A stretch of 64,000 nt of DNA, from the NCBI RefSeq assembly GCF_004348895.1, contig NZ_RRZK01000003.1, positions 124,001 to 188,000 of the forward strand. The letters run 5' to 3'. This stretch comes from Pseudomonas vancouverensis (GTDB lineage Bacteria; Pseudomonadota; Gammaproteobacteria; Pseudomonadales; Pseudomonadaceae). The notes beneath the pieces are model-generated. The model did not search any database and was not told the origin of the DNA. It was given only the letters and a program-made list of their open reading frames with translations. The position numbers were made by a program, and so were the translations under genes. This document shows positions 46,682-55,250 of the stretch, piece after piece (positions within the stretch are counted from its first letter, which is position 1; each line of letters opens with the position of its first letter).

Positions 46682-47998
46682 CTAAAACCGCCACACCGCA
46701 CCGCCACCAAACACGTGAATCATCGAGTTGCGGTAGGTGCCGGAAACGGTGTCCCCCGAGCGCGCCTTGGTTTGTTGATCGTCCATGTCGCCCATGTAGA
46801 TCAGCGTATAGCTCATGTGCAGGTCGAGGTCTTTTTCCAGTGCGTAGTTGACGCCGGTTGCGAAGCGCCATGCCGAGTCCATCGGGTTGTCGACAGTGCG
46901 ATCCTTGTCGTCCACTGCCGAGGTGTCGTAAGCGACACCGACGTTCCAGCGCCATTTGTTGTCGATCTGGTTCTGCGCGCCGATGGAGACGTGGTAGGTG
47001 TCTTTGTAGGAGCGGTCGACGCTGGTCGACGTCCCTGCGTTATTGGTGTCGACTTCCACACCGATTTTTCCGAATTCGCTCCAGTCTTGCCAGTTCAAGC
47101 TGCCCAGCAGGGTCCAGTGGTCATCGAGTCGATAGGAGGCGCTGGCGAGGACGGTTTGCGGCACGGTCATGTCGACCTTCAACTGGTCGACATCCAGACG
47201 ATTGAGCGCGACGTTGAGCAGCGGGTTGGTGATGTGCTTGAGCTCGGGGCTGTCTTTGAATTTCAAGTCGATCTTGCTGGTGTAGGCCAGGCCGAGCTGG
47301 GTGCGTTCGTTGAGTCGATAGAGGATGCCGAGGTTGTAGCCTGTGCCCCAGTCGCCATCCTTGTATCTCAGTTGCCCGTCGGGGGCATTTCCCAGGCCCA
47401 GCACGTTGTTGTTGACCGCCACTTCTGTGCGGTAGTACCCGTACATGAAGCGCGGGCCGCCGCCGATGGATAAGTCATCGGTGACCTTGAAGGCATAAGT
47501 GGGCTGAAACGACACACCGACAATCGCCGACTCCTGGGTGAAATAACGACCCGCCCAATCGTCGTCGTAGTCCAGGGACAGGCCAAAGTTGCCGTACATG
47601 CCGAAACCGATGCTGTTGCGATCGTCGACCTGGTGGCTGACGAAAAAACTGGTGCCGGGAAAATAAGGCAGCGGATTGCCGCCGTTGCCGCCGCTAAAAG
47701 TATTGTTGCTGTCCCGGGAAAAGGTGATGTCCCCCAGCATCAACTGGCCATCGACGTTGACTTGCGTGCCCTTGAGCTGACTGATCCCTGCGGGGTTATT
47801 CATCAGGACACTCGGGTCGGTAGCCAGCACCGCGGCCCCGGCGTTGGCCAACCCGGCACCTTCCTGGCCGGCCTCATACAGCAGGATGCCACCCGCCCAG
47901 GCCGAATGAGGCAAGGTCGTACAGCCCAGGACGCCGAGCAACGTCAGCCATTGGGGCACCTTTCTGGCGTGAGGAACGTTTTTTTCATGCACAGTCAT
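46682..47998 (-). CDS. OmpP1/FadL-family outer-membrane transport protein
   Basis: The 438-residue protein has a signal peptide (cleavage after SAWA) and the FadL-family N-terminus GILLYEAGQEGAGLANAGAAVLATDPSVLMNNPAGISQL, where the NPAG block belongs to the plug hatch. A 14-strand beta barrel follows, ending in VFGGGAVWRF with C-terminal Phe. FadL channels pass hydrophobic compounds such as long-chain fatty acids or aromatic hydrocarbons by lateral diffusion. The start at 47998 (MTVHEKN) was preferred to one nine codons upstream. Two genes on in the same direction is an exported sulfatase, so hydrophobic sulfate esters are a possible substrate; this is inference. Confidence 0.85.
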   Translation of the reverse strand: MTVHEKNVPHARKVPQWLTLLGVLGCTTLPHSAWAGGILLYEAGQEGAGLANAGAAVLATDPSVLMNNPAGISQLKGTQVNVDGQLMLGDITFSRDSNNTFSGGNGGNPLPYFPGTSFFVSHQVDDRNSIGFGMYGNFGLSLDYDDDWAGRYFTQESAIVGVSFQPTYAFKVTDDLSIGGGPRFMYGYYRTEVAVNNNVLGLGNAPDGQLRYKDGDWGTGYNLGILYRLNERTQLGLAYTSKIDLKFKDSPELKHITNPLLNVALNRLDVDQLKVDMTVPQTVLASASYRLDDHWTLLGSLNWQDWSEFGKIGVEVDTNNAGTSTSVDRSYKDTYHVSIGAQNQIDNKWRWNVGVAYDTSAVDDKDRTVDNPMDSAWRFATGVNYALEKDLDLHMSYTLIYMGDMDDQQTKARSGDTVSGTYRNSMIHVFGGGAVWRF

Positions 47999-48174
47999 GG
48001 AGTGGATTCCTGATTGATCAAGCATCGAACTGACAGGTTATGCAGGCAAATAAGCGAGGCATTGCAAACGCCCCCCAAGCGACAATGGGAGGGTTGAATA
48101 AAATAATGCGAGCCTGAACGGTTAAACCGGTCCAGACGCTGCACTGCTACAGGTTAGTTGAAGATTCGAACTCT

Positions 48175-49680
48175 TCACGGCTCGGTTTTCGTCGGGCTTG
48201 CCGCCGACTTTTCTTCCACCAGTTTGTAGGCCACGTAGTACTTATAGATGTTGCCGACATAATCCACAGTCTCCCGGCCAACCACTTGCGCCGCGGCCTG
48301 TTCGACATTGCCGAACCAGATGTTCTTGTCCAATCCGGACTTTTCCGCCAGTGCGCGGAACTTGCGCAAGTTGCCAGGGCCAGCGTTGTAGGCGGCGAAG
48401 GTCATCAGGGTCTTGTTCATCTGCGTCAATTGCGGATCGTTCAGGTACTTGTCCGCGAGCAGGCGCATGTACTTGCTGCCGGCTTCGATATTCTTGTCGG
48501 CGCTCTTGTCGATACCACCGATGTCCACGGTCGGGTCCTTGGCGGTTTTTGGCAGCATCTGCATCACGCCGACGGCGCCCCTGGGGCTGCGTGCTTTCTG
48601 ATCGAGCTGCGACTCCTGAAAACCCTGGGCCATGAGCATCAGGTGATCGAAACCGTAGGTGCTGGCGTGGCGGGTGAAGACTTCCACCATTTCCTGAAAC
48701 TTCTTCATCTCGGCTTCGGAAGTGGCGTTGAGCACCCGCGTGCTGCTGTTAGTGACGTACTTGTTCTTCAGGCTGTTGCCGAAGGCGGTGCCGACCTTGT
48801 GGGTTTTGACGAACTCTGCCAGTTGGCTTTTCAGTTGCGGGCTGTCTTTGCGAATTGCCCAGGCGAACTCGGAGTCATCATGCAGAACAATCTTTTCGTG
48901 AATCTTCATGTCCTTGTAGAGCGGCGCCCAGATGATCGCGAGATAACGGTCCACCACTGTTGCCTTGAGCAACCCGGCGTTGACCATTTGCAGCAGGTCT
49001 TCGGACTCCAGGTTTTCATCGGCGGCTTTCAGGTCGATGGGCGCCAGGCCTTTTTCCTTGAAGGAGGCGTTCAACGCCTGCAGATGCTCGTAGTAACTGC
49101 TGGAAGCTCGCACGGTGATTTCCTGGCCGGAGAGGTCTTCCAGTTTTTCTATGGGTTTGCTGCCGGGACTGGTCACCAGGATTTCCGGGATGTTCACCGC
49201 AAACGGATCGGAAAAATCGACATCCTTGAGGCGCTCTTCGGTCACGGTAAGCCCACCGGCGGCGATGTCACCGACACCCTGATTCAGTTTGGGCATCAGT
49301 TCATTACGGGCGGTGGGGATGAACATGATCCGCCATTGCATGGATTTTTTTTCGTAGGGCTGGGTCTTGTTCAGCCAGGCTTCGAGGCCCTTGCCGAGCT
49401 CGTAGGTCAGACCTCGCTGACGACCGCGATCCAGTTCGAAAAAGGTTTTGCTGTAGGGCACCAGAACGCGGATCAGCCGGCGCTCGCGCATGCCTTCGAA
49501 ATCCCCGGTCCAGTTTTCCGGGATAGGCAGCACCAGGCTTTGCACTTCGGCTTCTTCAGCGGGTGTCAGTTCGACGGCGGGCAACTCGGGTTGCGGGGTG
49601 GCGAGGGCTGCGTTGAGCCAGCACAACATCAGCAGCAGGACTGATTTATGACAGTGACGCCATACAGGGTTCATGTTCAC
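48175..49680 (-). CDS. MltF-like lytic transglycosylase with a substrate-binding domain
   Basis: The 501-residue protein has a signal peptide (cleavage after ALA), a SBP_bac_3-type binding domain (about 65-310; LIRVLVPYSKTFFELD, GDIAAGGLTVTEERLKDVDFSDPF) and a C-terminal SLT domain (about 340-480) with the catalytic Glu356 in GFQESQLD and the motif MQMLPKTA. LTs cut the glycan backbone of peptidoglycan to form 1,6-anhydro ends. The binding domain probably senses muropeptides, as in MltF. Unlike MltF it seems secreted rather than lipid-anchored, as no lipobox is seen. Confidence 0.85.
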   Translation of the reverse strand: MNMNPVWRHCHKSVLLLMLCWLNAALATPQPELPAVELTPAEEAEVQSLVLPIPENWTGDFEGMRERRLIRVLVPYSKTFFELDRGRQRGLTYELGKGLEAWLNKTQPYEKKSMQWRIMFIPTARNELMPKLNQGVGDIAAGGLTVTEERLKDVDFSDPFAVNIPEILVTSPGSKPIEKLEDLSGQEITVRASSSYYEHLQALNASFKEKGLAPIDLKAADENLESEDLLQMVNAGLLKATVVDRYLAIIWAPLYKDMKIHEKIVLHDDSEFAWAIRKDSPQLKSQLAEFVKTHKVGTAFGNSLKNKYVTNSSTRVLNATSEAEMKKFQEMVEVFTRHASTYGFDHLMLMAQGFQESQLDQKARSPRGAVGVMQMLPKTAKDPTVDIGGIDKSADKNIEAGSKYMRLLADKYLNDPQLTQMNKTLMTFAAYNAGPGNLRKFRALAEKSGLDKNIWFGNVEQAAAQVVGRETVDYVGNIYKYYVAYKLVEEKSAASPTKTEP

Positions 49681-49782
49681 TCACCGACAAGGCAGAGAGA
49701 TCGGGGTGCATTTGAGTATGGCTAATCGTTGGCCGTTTGCTGCTTCGAAGAGCGGGAAGTTGCAAAGGAGAAGGCATAAAAA

Positions 49783-49806
49783 AGCGTCCGCCCGAAGGCG
49801 GACGCT
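49783..49806 (-). terminator. Rho-independent terminator of the exported sulfatase gene
   Basis: AGCGTCCGCC/GGCGGACGCT pair perfectly around CGAA, with six A (49778-49783) on the plus strand giving the minus-strand U-tract. Confidence 0.9.
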
Positions 49807-49827
49807 GGTAAGCGTTTTCTGCTGATC

Positions 49828-51396
49828 TTACTGTTTCATTTTCTCTGCGATTTTCTTGTCAACTTCCTCGCGGATCTGATCGATGCTGAAGCTCGCCGGG
49901 CGTTGGCTTGGCGGGTAATCAACAAAGGTCTGCAGGAAGGCGGCGGCTTTTTGCGTACCCTCGAAGATCAGGTAGTCGTTTTTGGTCAGCCAGTCGTAAT
50001 ACTGGTCAGACACGACGTCAGCCCGCTCGTAAGGGTCCATGCGCAAGTTGAACAGTTTCGGTACACGCAGGCAGGTGAACGGTTCACTCCACACCTTCAA
50101 GCCACCCGGCGCCCGTTGTTCGCAGTAGACGAGTTTCCAGTTGTCGTAGCGCATGCCGACCAGGTCGCCGTCATCGCTGAAGTAGTAGAACTCGGTACGT
50201 GCACTCTTGTCGCTCTTGCCGGTCAGGTAATCCAGCTGGTTATAACCGTCCAGATGGACCTTGAAGTTCTTGCCGCCGACGTCCGTGCCTTTGAGCAGAC
50301 GATCCTTGATATCGGTGTCGCCCGCTGCCGCCAGCAAGGTTGGGAACCAGTCCAGCCCGGAGAACATTTGCGTGGAAACGCTGCCTGGTTTGACCTTGCC
50401 GGGCCAGCGGATCATCGCCGGTACACGGTAAGCGCCTTCCCAGTTGGAGTTTTTCTCGTTGCGGAACGGAGTGGTTGCCGCATCCGGCCAGGACCACTGG
50501 TTCGGACCGTTGTCGGTGGTGTAGATCACGATGGTGTTGTCGCCGATCTTGAGGTCATCGACGCTTTTCAGCAGCTTGCCCACGTCTCCGTCGTGCTCGA
50601 TCATGCCGTCGGCATAGTCGTTGCCCGGCATGCCGCTTTGGCCTTTCATCGAGTCGCGAACATGGGTGAAGGCGTGCATGCGCGTGGTGTTCATCCACAC
50701 GAAGAACGGTTTGTCAGCCTTGACTTGTTTTTCCATAAAACCGATGGCGGCCTGGGTGGTTTCGTCATCGATGGTTTCCATGCGCTTGCTGGTCAGTGCG
50801 CCGGTGTCTTCGATCTTGCCATCGGCGAAACTGTGGATCACCCCGCGAGGCGAGGCAGCCTTGAGGAAGGCTTCGTTATTTTTCGGCCAGTAAGGGCGTT
50901 CAGGTTCCTCTTCGGCGTTGAGGTGGTAAAGGTTGCCGAAGAACTCATCGAACCCGTGATTGGTGGGAAGGTATTCGTCCTTGTCGCCCAAATGGTTTTT
51001 ACCGAATTGCCCCGTGGCATAACCACGGGCCTTGAGTGCCTGGGCGATCGTCACATCCCTGGCCTGCAAACCAACCGGAGCGCCCGGCATCCCCACTTTG
51101 GACAGCCCCGTGCGCAGCGGCGATTGCCCGGTGATGAAAGTCGAGCGTCCGGCCGTGCAACTGTTCTCCGCGTAGTAATCGGTGAACTTCATGCCCTCGT
51201 GGGCAATTCGATCAATGTTCGGCGTTTGGTAACCCACCACGCCATCACCGTAGGCACTGATGTTGGTCTGGCCGATGTCGTCGCCGAAGATCACCAGAAT
51301 GTTGGGTTTATCCGCCGCGGTGGCGGCGCCTGATAACGTTATGAGTGAGGCCGCCACGAGGGCGAGTTTGGGTAACCACTTGCGTTTGCGAGTCAT
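49828..51396 (-). CDS. Exported arylsulfatase-type sulfatase with CTAGR active-site motif
   Basis: The 522-residue enzyme has a signal peptide (MTRKRKWLPKLALVAASLIT..., cleavage after ATA) and the sulfatase fold: metal ligands in ILVIFGDDIGQTN and VIYTTDNGPNQWSWPD. The active-site Cys80 is in CTAGRSTFITGQ, a C-x-A-x-R form, not the C-x-P-x-R of AtsA. That form is typical of sulfatases matured by a radical-SAM enzyme (anSME). It should act in the periplasm, unlike AtsA. The ATG at 51396 follows AAAGGAG; upstream in-frame codons were left out. It is the first gene of a same-strand cluster with the MltF-like and FadL-type genes. Substrate unknown. Confidence 0.9.
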   Translation of the reverse strand: MTRKRKWLPKLALVAASLITLSGAATAADKPNILVIFGDDIGQTNISAYGDGVVGYQTPNIDRIAHEGMKFTDYYAENSCTAGRSTFITGQSPLRTGLSKVGMPGAPVGLQARDVTIAQALKARGYATGQFGKNHLGDKDEYLPTNHGFDEFFGNLYHLNAEEEPERPYWPKNNEAFLKAASPRGVIHSFADGKIEDTGALTSKRMETIDDETTQAAIGFMEKQVKADKPFFVWMNTTRMHAFTHVRDSMKGQSGMPGNDYADGMIEHDGDVGKLLKSVDDLKIGDNTIVIYTTDNGPNQWSWPDAATTPFRNEKNSNWEGAYRVPAMIRWPGKVKPGSVSTQMFSGLDWFPTLLAAAGDTDIKDRLLKGTDVGGKNFKVHLDGYNQLDYLTGKSDKSARTEFYYFSDDGDLVGMRYDNWKLVYCEQRAPGGLKVWSEPFTCLRVPKLFNLRMDPYERADVVSDQYYDWLTKNDYLIFEGTQKAAAFLQTFVDYPPSQRPASFSIDQIREEVDKKIAEKMKQ

Positions 51397-51734
51397 TCGA
51401 CTGGCTCCTTTGCCGGTGGGTCGCTTGGCGCGACTTAACTTTTTTGCAGCGCTTCCTCCCGCGTTAACCATTGCCGGCCAAAGTGCAAAAATGTAGTCAG
51501 GCGTCTCGGCACAAATCGGCAACCTTATCGACGATAGTTCAATCAGGGTTTTTTGTAGGACGCATGACCGAAATTGAGCGTCAATTCACGATCAGTGGTG
51601 CCGGACGCGATAGATGGATCAGGCAGCAAATGGCCAGCCTTGAGCGCTCAAGGTGCGCAAGTGCCGTATGGGATCTGGGTGTTCAGGCTGAAGGGACTCA
51701 GCCCGGGCAGGGAGCAATCACCGGGTGTGGATGA
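51397..51734. other. Intergenic region upstream of the exported sulfatase gene
   Basis: Nothing is firmly supported. The left 100 bases should hold the sulfatase promoter. A 56-codon frame at 51564-51734 on the plus strand has a weak ribosome site and no recognisable motif; it converges on the acidic protein gene. Confidence 0.4.
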
Positions 51735-51947
51735 TTACTCTGTGGTCCAGTCGAACTCGTCGTACTCATCGTCATCAGCTTCGTCGTCCTCGAGGAATGG
51801 CTCCTCCAGGTCTTCGTCTTCAACGACATCTTCTTCCGGCTGGTTGAGCAGAAAGTCCTTACGGCTCTCGGTGATGGCTCGCCGTAGTTCTTCGCCCTTC
51901 TGCGGGCAGTTGAGCATTTGGGCGATGCGGTCGATCTTTTTTGCCAC
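51735..51947 (-). CDS. Small acidic protein of 70 residues, unknown function
   Basis: The first half is a basic to neutral helix (MAKKIDRIAQMLNCPQKGEELRRAITESRKDFLLNQ) and the second half is almost entirely Asp and Glu, ending DWTTE. The GTG at 51947 was chosen because GGAGG sits five to six bases upstream; a TTG four codons earlier is part of that site. I recall similar small acidic proteins in other pseudomonads but no assigned role. The charge split suggests binding to a basic partner or metal, which is conjecture. Confidence 0.6.
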   Translation of the reverse strand: MAKKIDRIAQMLNCPQKGEELRRAITESRKDFLLNQPEEDVVEDEDLEEPFLEDDEADDDEYDEFDWTTE

Positions 51948-52048
51948 GGCATCCTCCAACGCATCGGCTATGACCTGATAGTGCGCGCTTTCGGCTCAGG
52001 ATGCCAAATCTGCCGAAGGCCGCGCACTTCAGTCTTTCGTGAAAACAA

Positions 52049-52609
52049 TCAACGATGGTAGCGGCGCACAACACTGCTGTTGCGCAGCACATGACCTTTG
52101 ATTTTTTCCAGCAGCTGCGCACGGGTCAAGCCGGCCGGCAATGCATCGGGGGCCAGGTCCAGGGCGTAGATCTGGATGATGTAGTGGTGCGCGCTGTCGC
52201 CAACCGGTGGGCACGGGCCGACGTAACCGGTGGTTTTCTTGCTGTTGGTGCCGCCAACACCTTCCAGCCCGGGTTTTGAACCGGCGCCGGACGCAATCTG
52301 GTGGGTGCTGGCCTTGATACCGTAATGCACCCAGTGATCGACACCCTGGCCTTTCTGGCCATCAGGATCGTGCATGACGATGGCATAGCTTTGTGTGGCC
52401 GCCGGGCCGGCGTTCCAGTTCAGCGCCGGGGAAATGTTGTGCCCGCCACAACCAGCGCCGTCGCTCGCGGCGCCGGAGGTGAACAAACGGTCATCGGTGA
52501 CACCGGGGATGTTCAGGGTGAAGCGTTCCTGGGCCTGCGCCGGGAACTGCACGCAAAGGGCCACTGCCAGGGCCGCGAGCCAAGGGTTCAATGAGGTCAA
52601 TCGGGTCAT
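52049..52609 (-). CDS. YbhB/YbcL-family (PEBP-like) periplasmic protein
   Basis: The 186-residue protein has a signal peptide (cleavage after AQA) and the PEBP/Raf-kinase-inhibitor-like fold. The ligand-pocket blocks are visible as GGHNISPALNWN, YAIVMHDPDG and DHWVHYGI, with YVGPCPPVG. These proteins bind phosphate-like or phospholipid head-group ligands, but bacterial roles are unsettled. Start at 52609 (MTRLTSLNPW) was preferred over frames further upstream because the signal peptide begins there and GGTGCTCCGGA precedes it. Confidence 0.82.
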   Translation of the reverse strand: MTRLTSLNPWLAALAVALCVQFPAQAQERFTLNIPGVTDDRLFTSGAASDGAGCGGHNISPALNWNAGPAATQSYAIVMHDPDGQKGQGVDHWVHYGIKASTHQIASGAGSKPGLEGVGGTNSKKTTGYVGPCPPVGDSAHHYIIQIYALDLAPDALPAGLTRAQLLEKIKGHVLRNSSVVRRYHR

Positions 52610-52792
52610 TCCGGAGCACCTTGTGCGTGTTGGGCCGTCGTCGGCGTGCAAACTATAGCCGGACCTTTCACGCCGTGGCAGCAGGATTTCAGTGAACATT
52701 GCGATAAGCACGCTGCGAGCGCTTGTGTCACACAGCAAAACGCCCGGCGTCTGCGTTGCGCAGAGGCCGGCTGTTGCAGTCAGCCCCGCGTT

Positions 52793-54298
52793 TTACTGGA
52801 CGGTGCCAGCCCCTGCGAATTTGCTCATCACGAACCCGGCGAACTCTTCGACGGTCATTTTCTGGCCGTTGAATTCCACCTGGTTGTTGGCGTAATGCAG
52901 TTTGGTGACGACATTGTTGCCGTCCAGTTTCGCCAGCTGCGAGCCGACGGCCATGCTGCTGAACATGTCAGCGGTGGCGGTGGCCTGATCTGCAATCTGC
53001 TTGGCGTCAGTCTGCCCATCGATTTGCGCCTGCGCGGTCAGCACGTCGACCAGCATGGGCTTGGACACTTGCAGGTTGAAATCCAGCAATGCGATCAGTT
53101 GCCGGACCAACTGATCGGTCGGCAGGTCGATGGCCTGCGGCTTGGTCAGGTCCAGCACCAGGTTGGCGCGACTTTCGCCATTGGTGGTGTTGAACGACAG
53201 GTTTTCCAGGGCGACTTGCGGCCCGCCTGCCAACAGTTTTTCCAGGCTGGATTTAAGCAGCGCTTCTTCGGCTTCGGTCAGCTTCAACTCCGGTGCCGGC
53301 AGACCAGCAGCGGTCGCTTCGGCTGCCGCCCTTTCGTACGGTTGCAGCTTGGTCTGGTAGACCTGCATCAGCGACAGGGTGGCCGGGATATCGAGGTTCT
53401 TCACGCTCATGGCCAAGGCGGCGGAGCCGACGGTCTTGCCGTTCAGCGCCACCTCAGCGACTTTGTAGTCGGCACGTCCGGAGGCGCTGGTGCCCTTCTC
53501 TTCCGTGAGGTTTTTCATTTCGAATTTCTTGAAGTCCAGCACCGACTGCTTGACGCCAAAGGTCGACTTGCCACTGGCCAGTTCGAGGACGTTTTCGCCG
53601 GTGTAGAAACCGTAGGTACTTTTTTTCAGGTTGCTGGCCAGGGTCAGGCCGCTCAACTCGATCTGCACCGGTGCCTGGTCTTCGGAAACGGTAGTCACCT
53701 TCAGGCTGTCCATGTAGCCATCGGCCTTGACCTTCTGTGCCTGGGCGCTCGCCGAGACGTCCATGCTCAAGCCGGAGAACTTCATGCTGGATTTTTCATC
53801 CAGTGCCATTTCCAGGGGTTGCAACTGGACGTTGCCGTTGACCGCGTTGTCGTAGCCGATATTGACCACGCCGGTCAGCGGCGATTGGTCCTTGGCGGCG
53901 GCGAACCACTTCTCGGTCAGCGGCGTGCGCTCCAGTTCGTAGTGACTGGTGGCCATGACCGGCAGCCACTTGAGCGACATCAGCCGCGAGAACGGCAACG
54001 GGCCATGTTCGATGTGATCGACGAAGAGCAATTCGATCGGCGTTTCCCCGAACATTTCACCTTCGCCCTTCAGGCGGTAATGCGCCGTGCTGCTGAATAC
54101 ATGACGCTCCAGCGAGATCAGCTCCAGCGACGCCGTGCCGTTGGAGCCGACCATGGCGGCTTGCAGTTCCTTGTTGGCGTCGGCGATCGAGTTGTTGAGC
54201 ACACCTTCGATCCTGGTGCCGGTGAACCAGGCCCCGCCGACGCTGATCGCGCCGATGGCGACAACAATACCAAGGAGCACGCCTGCTGATTTATTCAT
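52793..54298 (-). CDS. DUF945 (YdgA-like) membrane-anchored protein
   Basis: The 501-residue protein has an N-terminal TM anchor or uncleaved signal (MNKSAGVLLGIVVAIGAISVGGAWFTG) and a long region matching DUF945: GTRIEGVLNNSIADANKEL, LISLERHVFSSTAHYRL, HGPLPFSRL, and a repeated beta structure. YdgA-family proteins are periplasmic, possibly dimeric and of unknown role in the inner-membrane face. The start at 54298 was chosen at the TM segment; 36 codons upstream in frame look non-coding. No operon partner is evident. Confidence 0.8.
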   Translation of the reverse strand: MNKSAGVLLGIVVAIGAISVGGAWFTGTRIEGVLNNSIADANKELQAAMVGSNGTASLELISLERHVFSSTAHYRLKGEGEMFGETPIELLFVDHIEHGPLPFSRLMSLKWLPVMATSHYELERTPLTEKWFAAAKDQSPLTGVVNIGYDNAVNGNVQLQPLEMALDEKSSMKFSGLSMDVSASAQAQKVKADGYMDSLKVTTVSEDQAPVQIELSGLTLASNLKKSTYGFYTGENVLELASGKSTFGVKQSVLDFKKFEMKNLTEEKGTSASGRADYKVAEVALNGKTVGSAALAMSVKNLDIPATLSLMQVYQTKLQPYERAAAEATAAGLPAPELKLTEAEEALLKSSLEKLLAGGPQVALENLSFNTTNGESRANLVLDLTKPQAIDLPTDQLVRQLIALLDFNLQVSKPMLVDVLTAQAQIDGQTDAKQIADQATATADMFSSMAVGSQLAKLDGNNVVTKLHYANNQVEFNGQKMTVEEFAGFVMSKFAGAGTVQ

Positions 54299-54476
54299 GT
54301 ATGACCCGTTCAATTTCCGTTGCTGGAGGTGTGGTCGTCTTCCCTGAACCCGTGGCGGGTTGCAGCTCGACCGCGCTGAAAGTGCGATGAGATTAGCATC
54401 AGGCACGACGAACGGCCCAACGATTAAAGGTTAAAGAGTGTCCTGTGGCAGAGGATGTTTCTGTGCTCGCGAAATC

Positions 54477-54502
54477 GCCATCGCTGACAAGCCAGCGATG
54501 GC
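54477..54502 (-). terminator. Hairpin downstream of the gene at 54522
   Basis: GCCATCGCTG/CAGCGATGGC pair perfectly with a six-base loop. It lies 20 bases after the minus-strand stop. There is no T-run after it, so termination may be weak. Confidence 0.55.
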
Positions 54503-54521
54503 ATAAACCTGCCAGGAAAAA

Positions 54522-55157
54522 TCAGGAATACTGGACTTCAATCTCATCCAGTTGATGATCAAAACTTTTCAGCCGCGCCGTCCAGGTGTACACCAGCACC
54601 TCGAAATCCCGGTTGATCACCGCCCCGCCCGTGACGTCTGCGCGCGGGTCGCAGAAGTCCAGTTGATAGCGCTCACGGGCCATGGCCGTGGCGACGTCGG
54701 CCAGTTCCCGGGCGTTGTTGAGCCAGTGGCGGCCGTCATCAGCCACTTGCCGATCCAGTGCCAGGCATTGCTTTTTCAGGGTTTCCAGGCTCTTTTCCAG
54801 TGGTGTGCCGGTCAGTTCGCCCATGACTTCCTGAAAGGTCCGCCCAGGCTGCCAGTAGCTGCCCCAGAAATACCGGTCGAACACGGTTTCGACGCGACGC
54901 AGCGCGACCTTGGTGTCCCAGATCAGCACCAGGGTCTTGCCTTGTTCGAGTTGTCTTTTCTTGATGCGCTGGGTCTGGACCGAGGCCCAGGCCACCACCG
55001 CGACGGACATCACGGCGATCAACGCGACGGCACTGTCGAGAAAGGCCAGGGCCTTGTCGATCTGGTGGGCCAGCATGATGCCGTAGAAGTAGGTTGCCGA
55101 GAGCAGCACCAACGCCACCACGGCACACCAGAAGCCGAGAGCATAAGGTTTTTTCAT
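54522..55157 (-). CDS. Membrane protein with two TM helices, unknown function
   Basis: The 211-residue protein has two TM helices (about 7-28 and 40-60: ALGFWCAVVALVLLSATYFYGIMLAHQIDKALAFLDSAVALIAVMSVAVVAW) and a cytoplasmic part of about 145 residues that is mostly helical (QRIKKRQLEQGKTLVLIWDTKVALRRVETVFDRYFWGSYWQPGRTFQEVMGEL). I do not recognise a family. Start at 55157 follows GGGGGAAACCAATA. It stands between DUF945 and the efflux operon in the same direction but has its own hairpin. Confidence 0.65.
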   Translation of the reverse strand: MKKPYALGFWCAVVALVLLSATYFYGIMLAHQIDKALAFLDSAVALIAVMSVAVVAWASVQTQRIKKRQLEQGKTLVLIWDTKVALRRVETVFDRYFWGSYWQPGRTFQEVMGELTGTPLEKSLETLKKQCLALDRQVADDGRHWLNNARELADVATAMARERYQLDFCDPRADVTGGAVINRDFEVLVYTWTARLKSFDHQLDEIEVQYS

Positions 55158-55250
55158 TATTGGTTTCCCCCTGACCTGCGCGAGCCTTGTGCGAAGAAAG
55201 GACGCTTTGCACGGGGCGCCCTTCCAACATTTCAAAGCATAGCAACGGCT

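Noticed and set aside
46423..46851. A 142-codon plus-strand frame
   Set aside because: It crosses the porin terminator and runs into the porin gene antisense.
51564..51734. A 56-codon plus-strand frame
   Set aside because: Weak ribosome site and no recognisable motif; cannot be excluded but is not supported.
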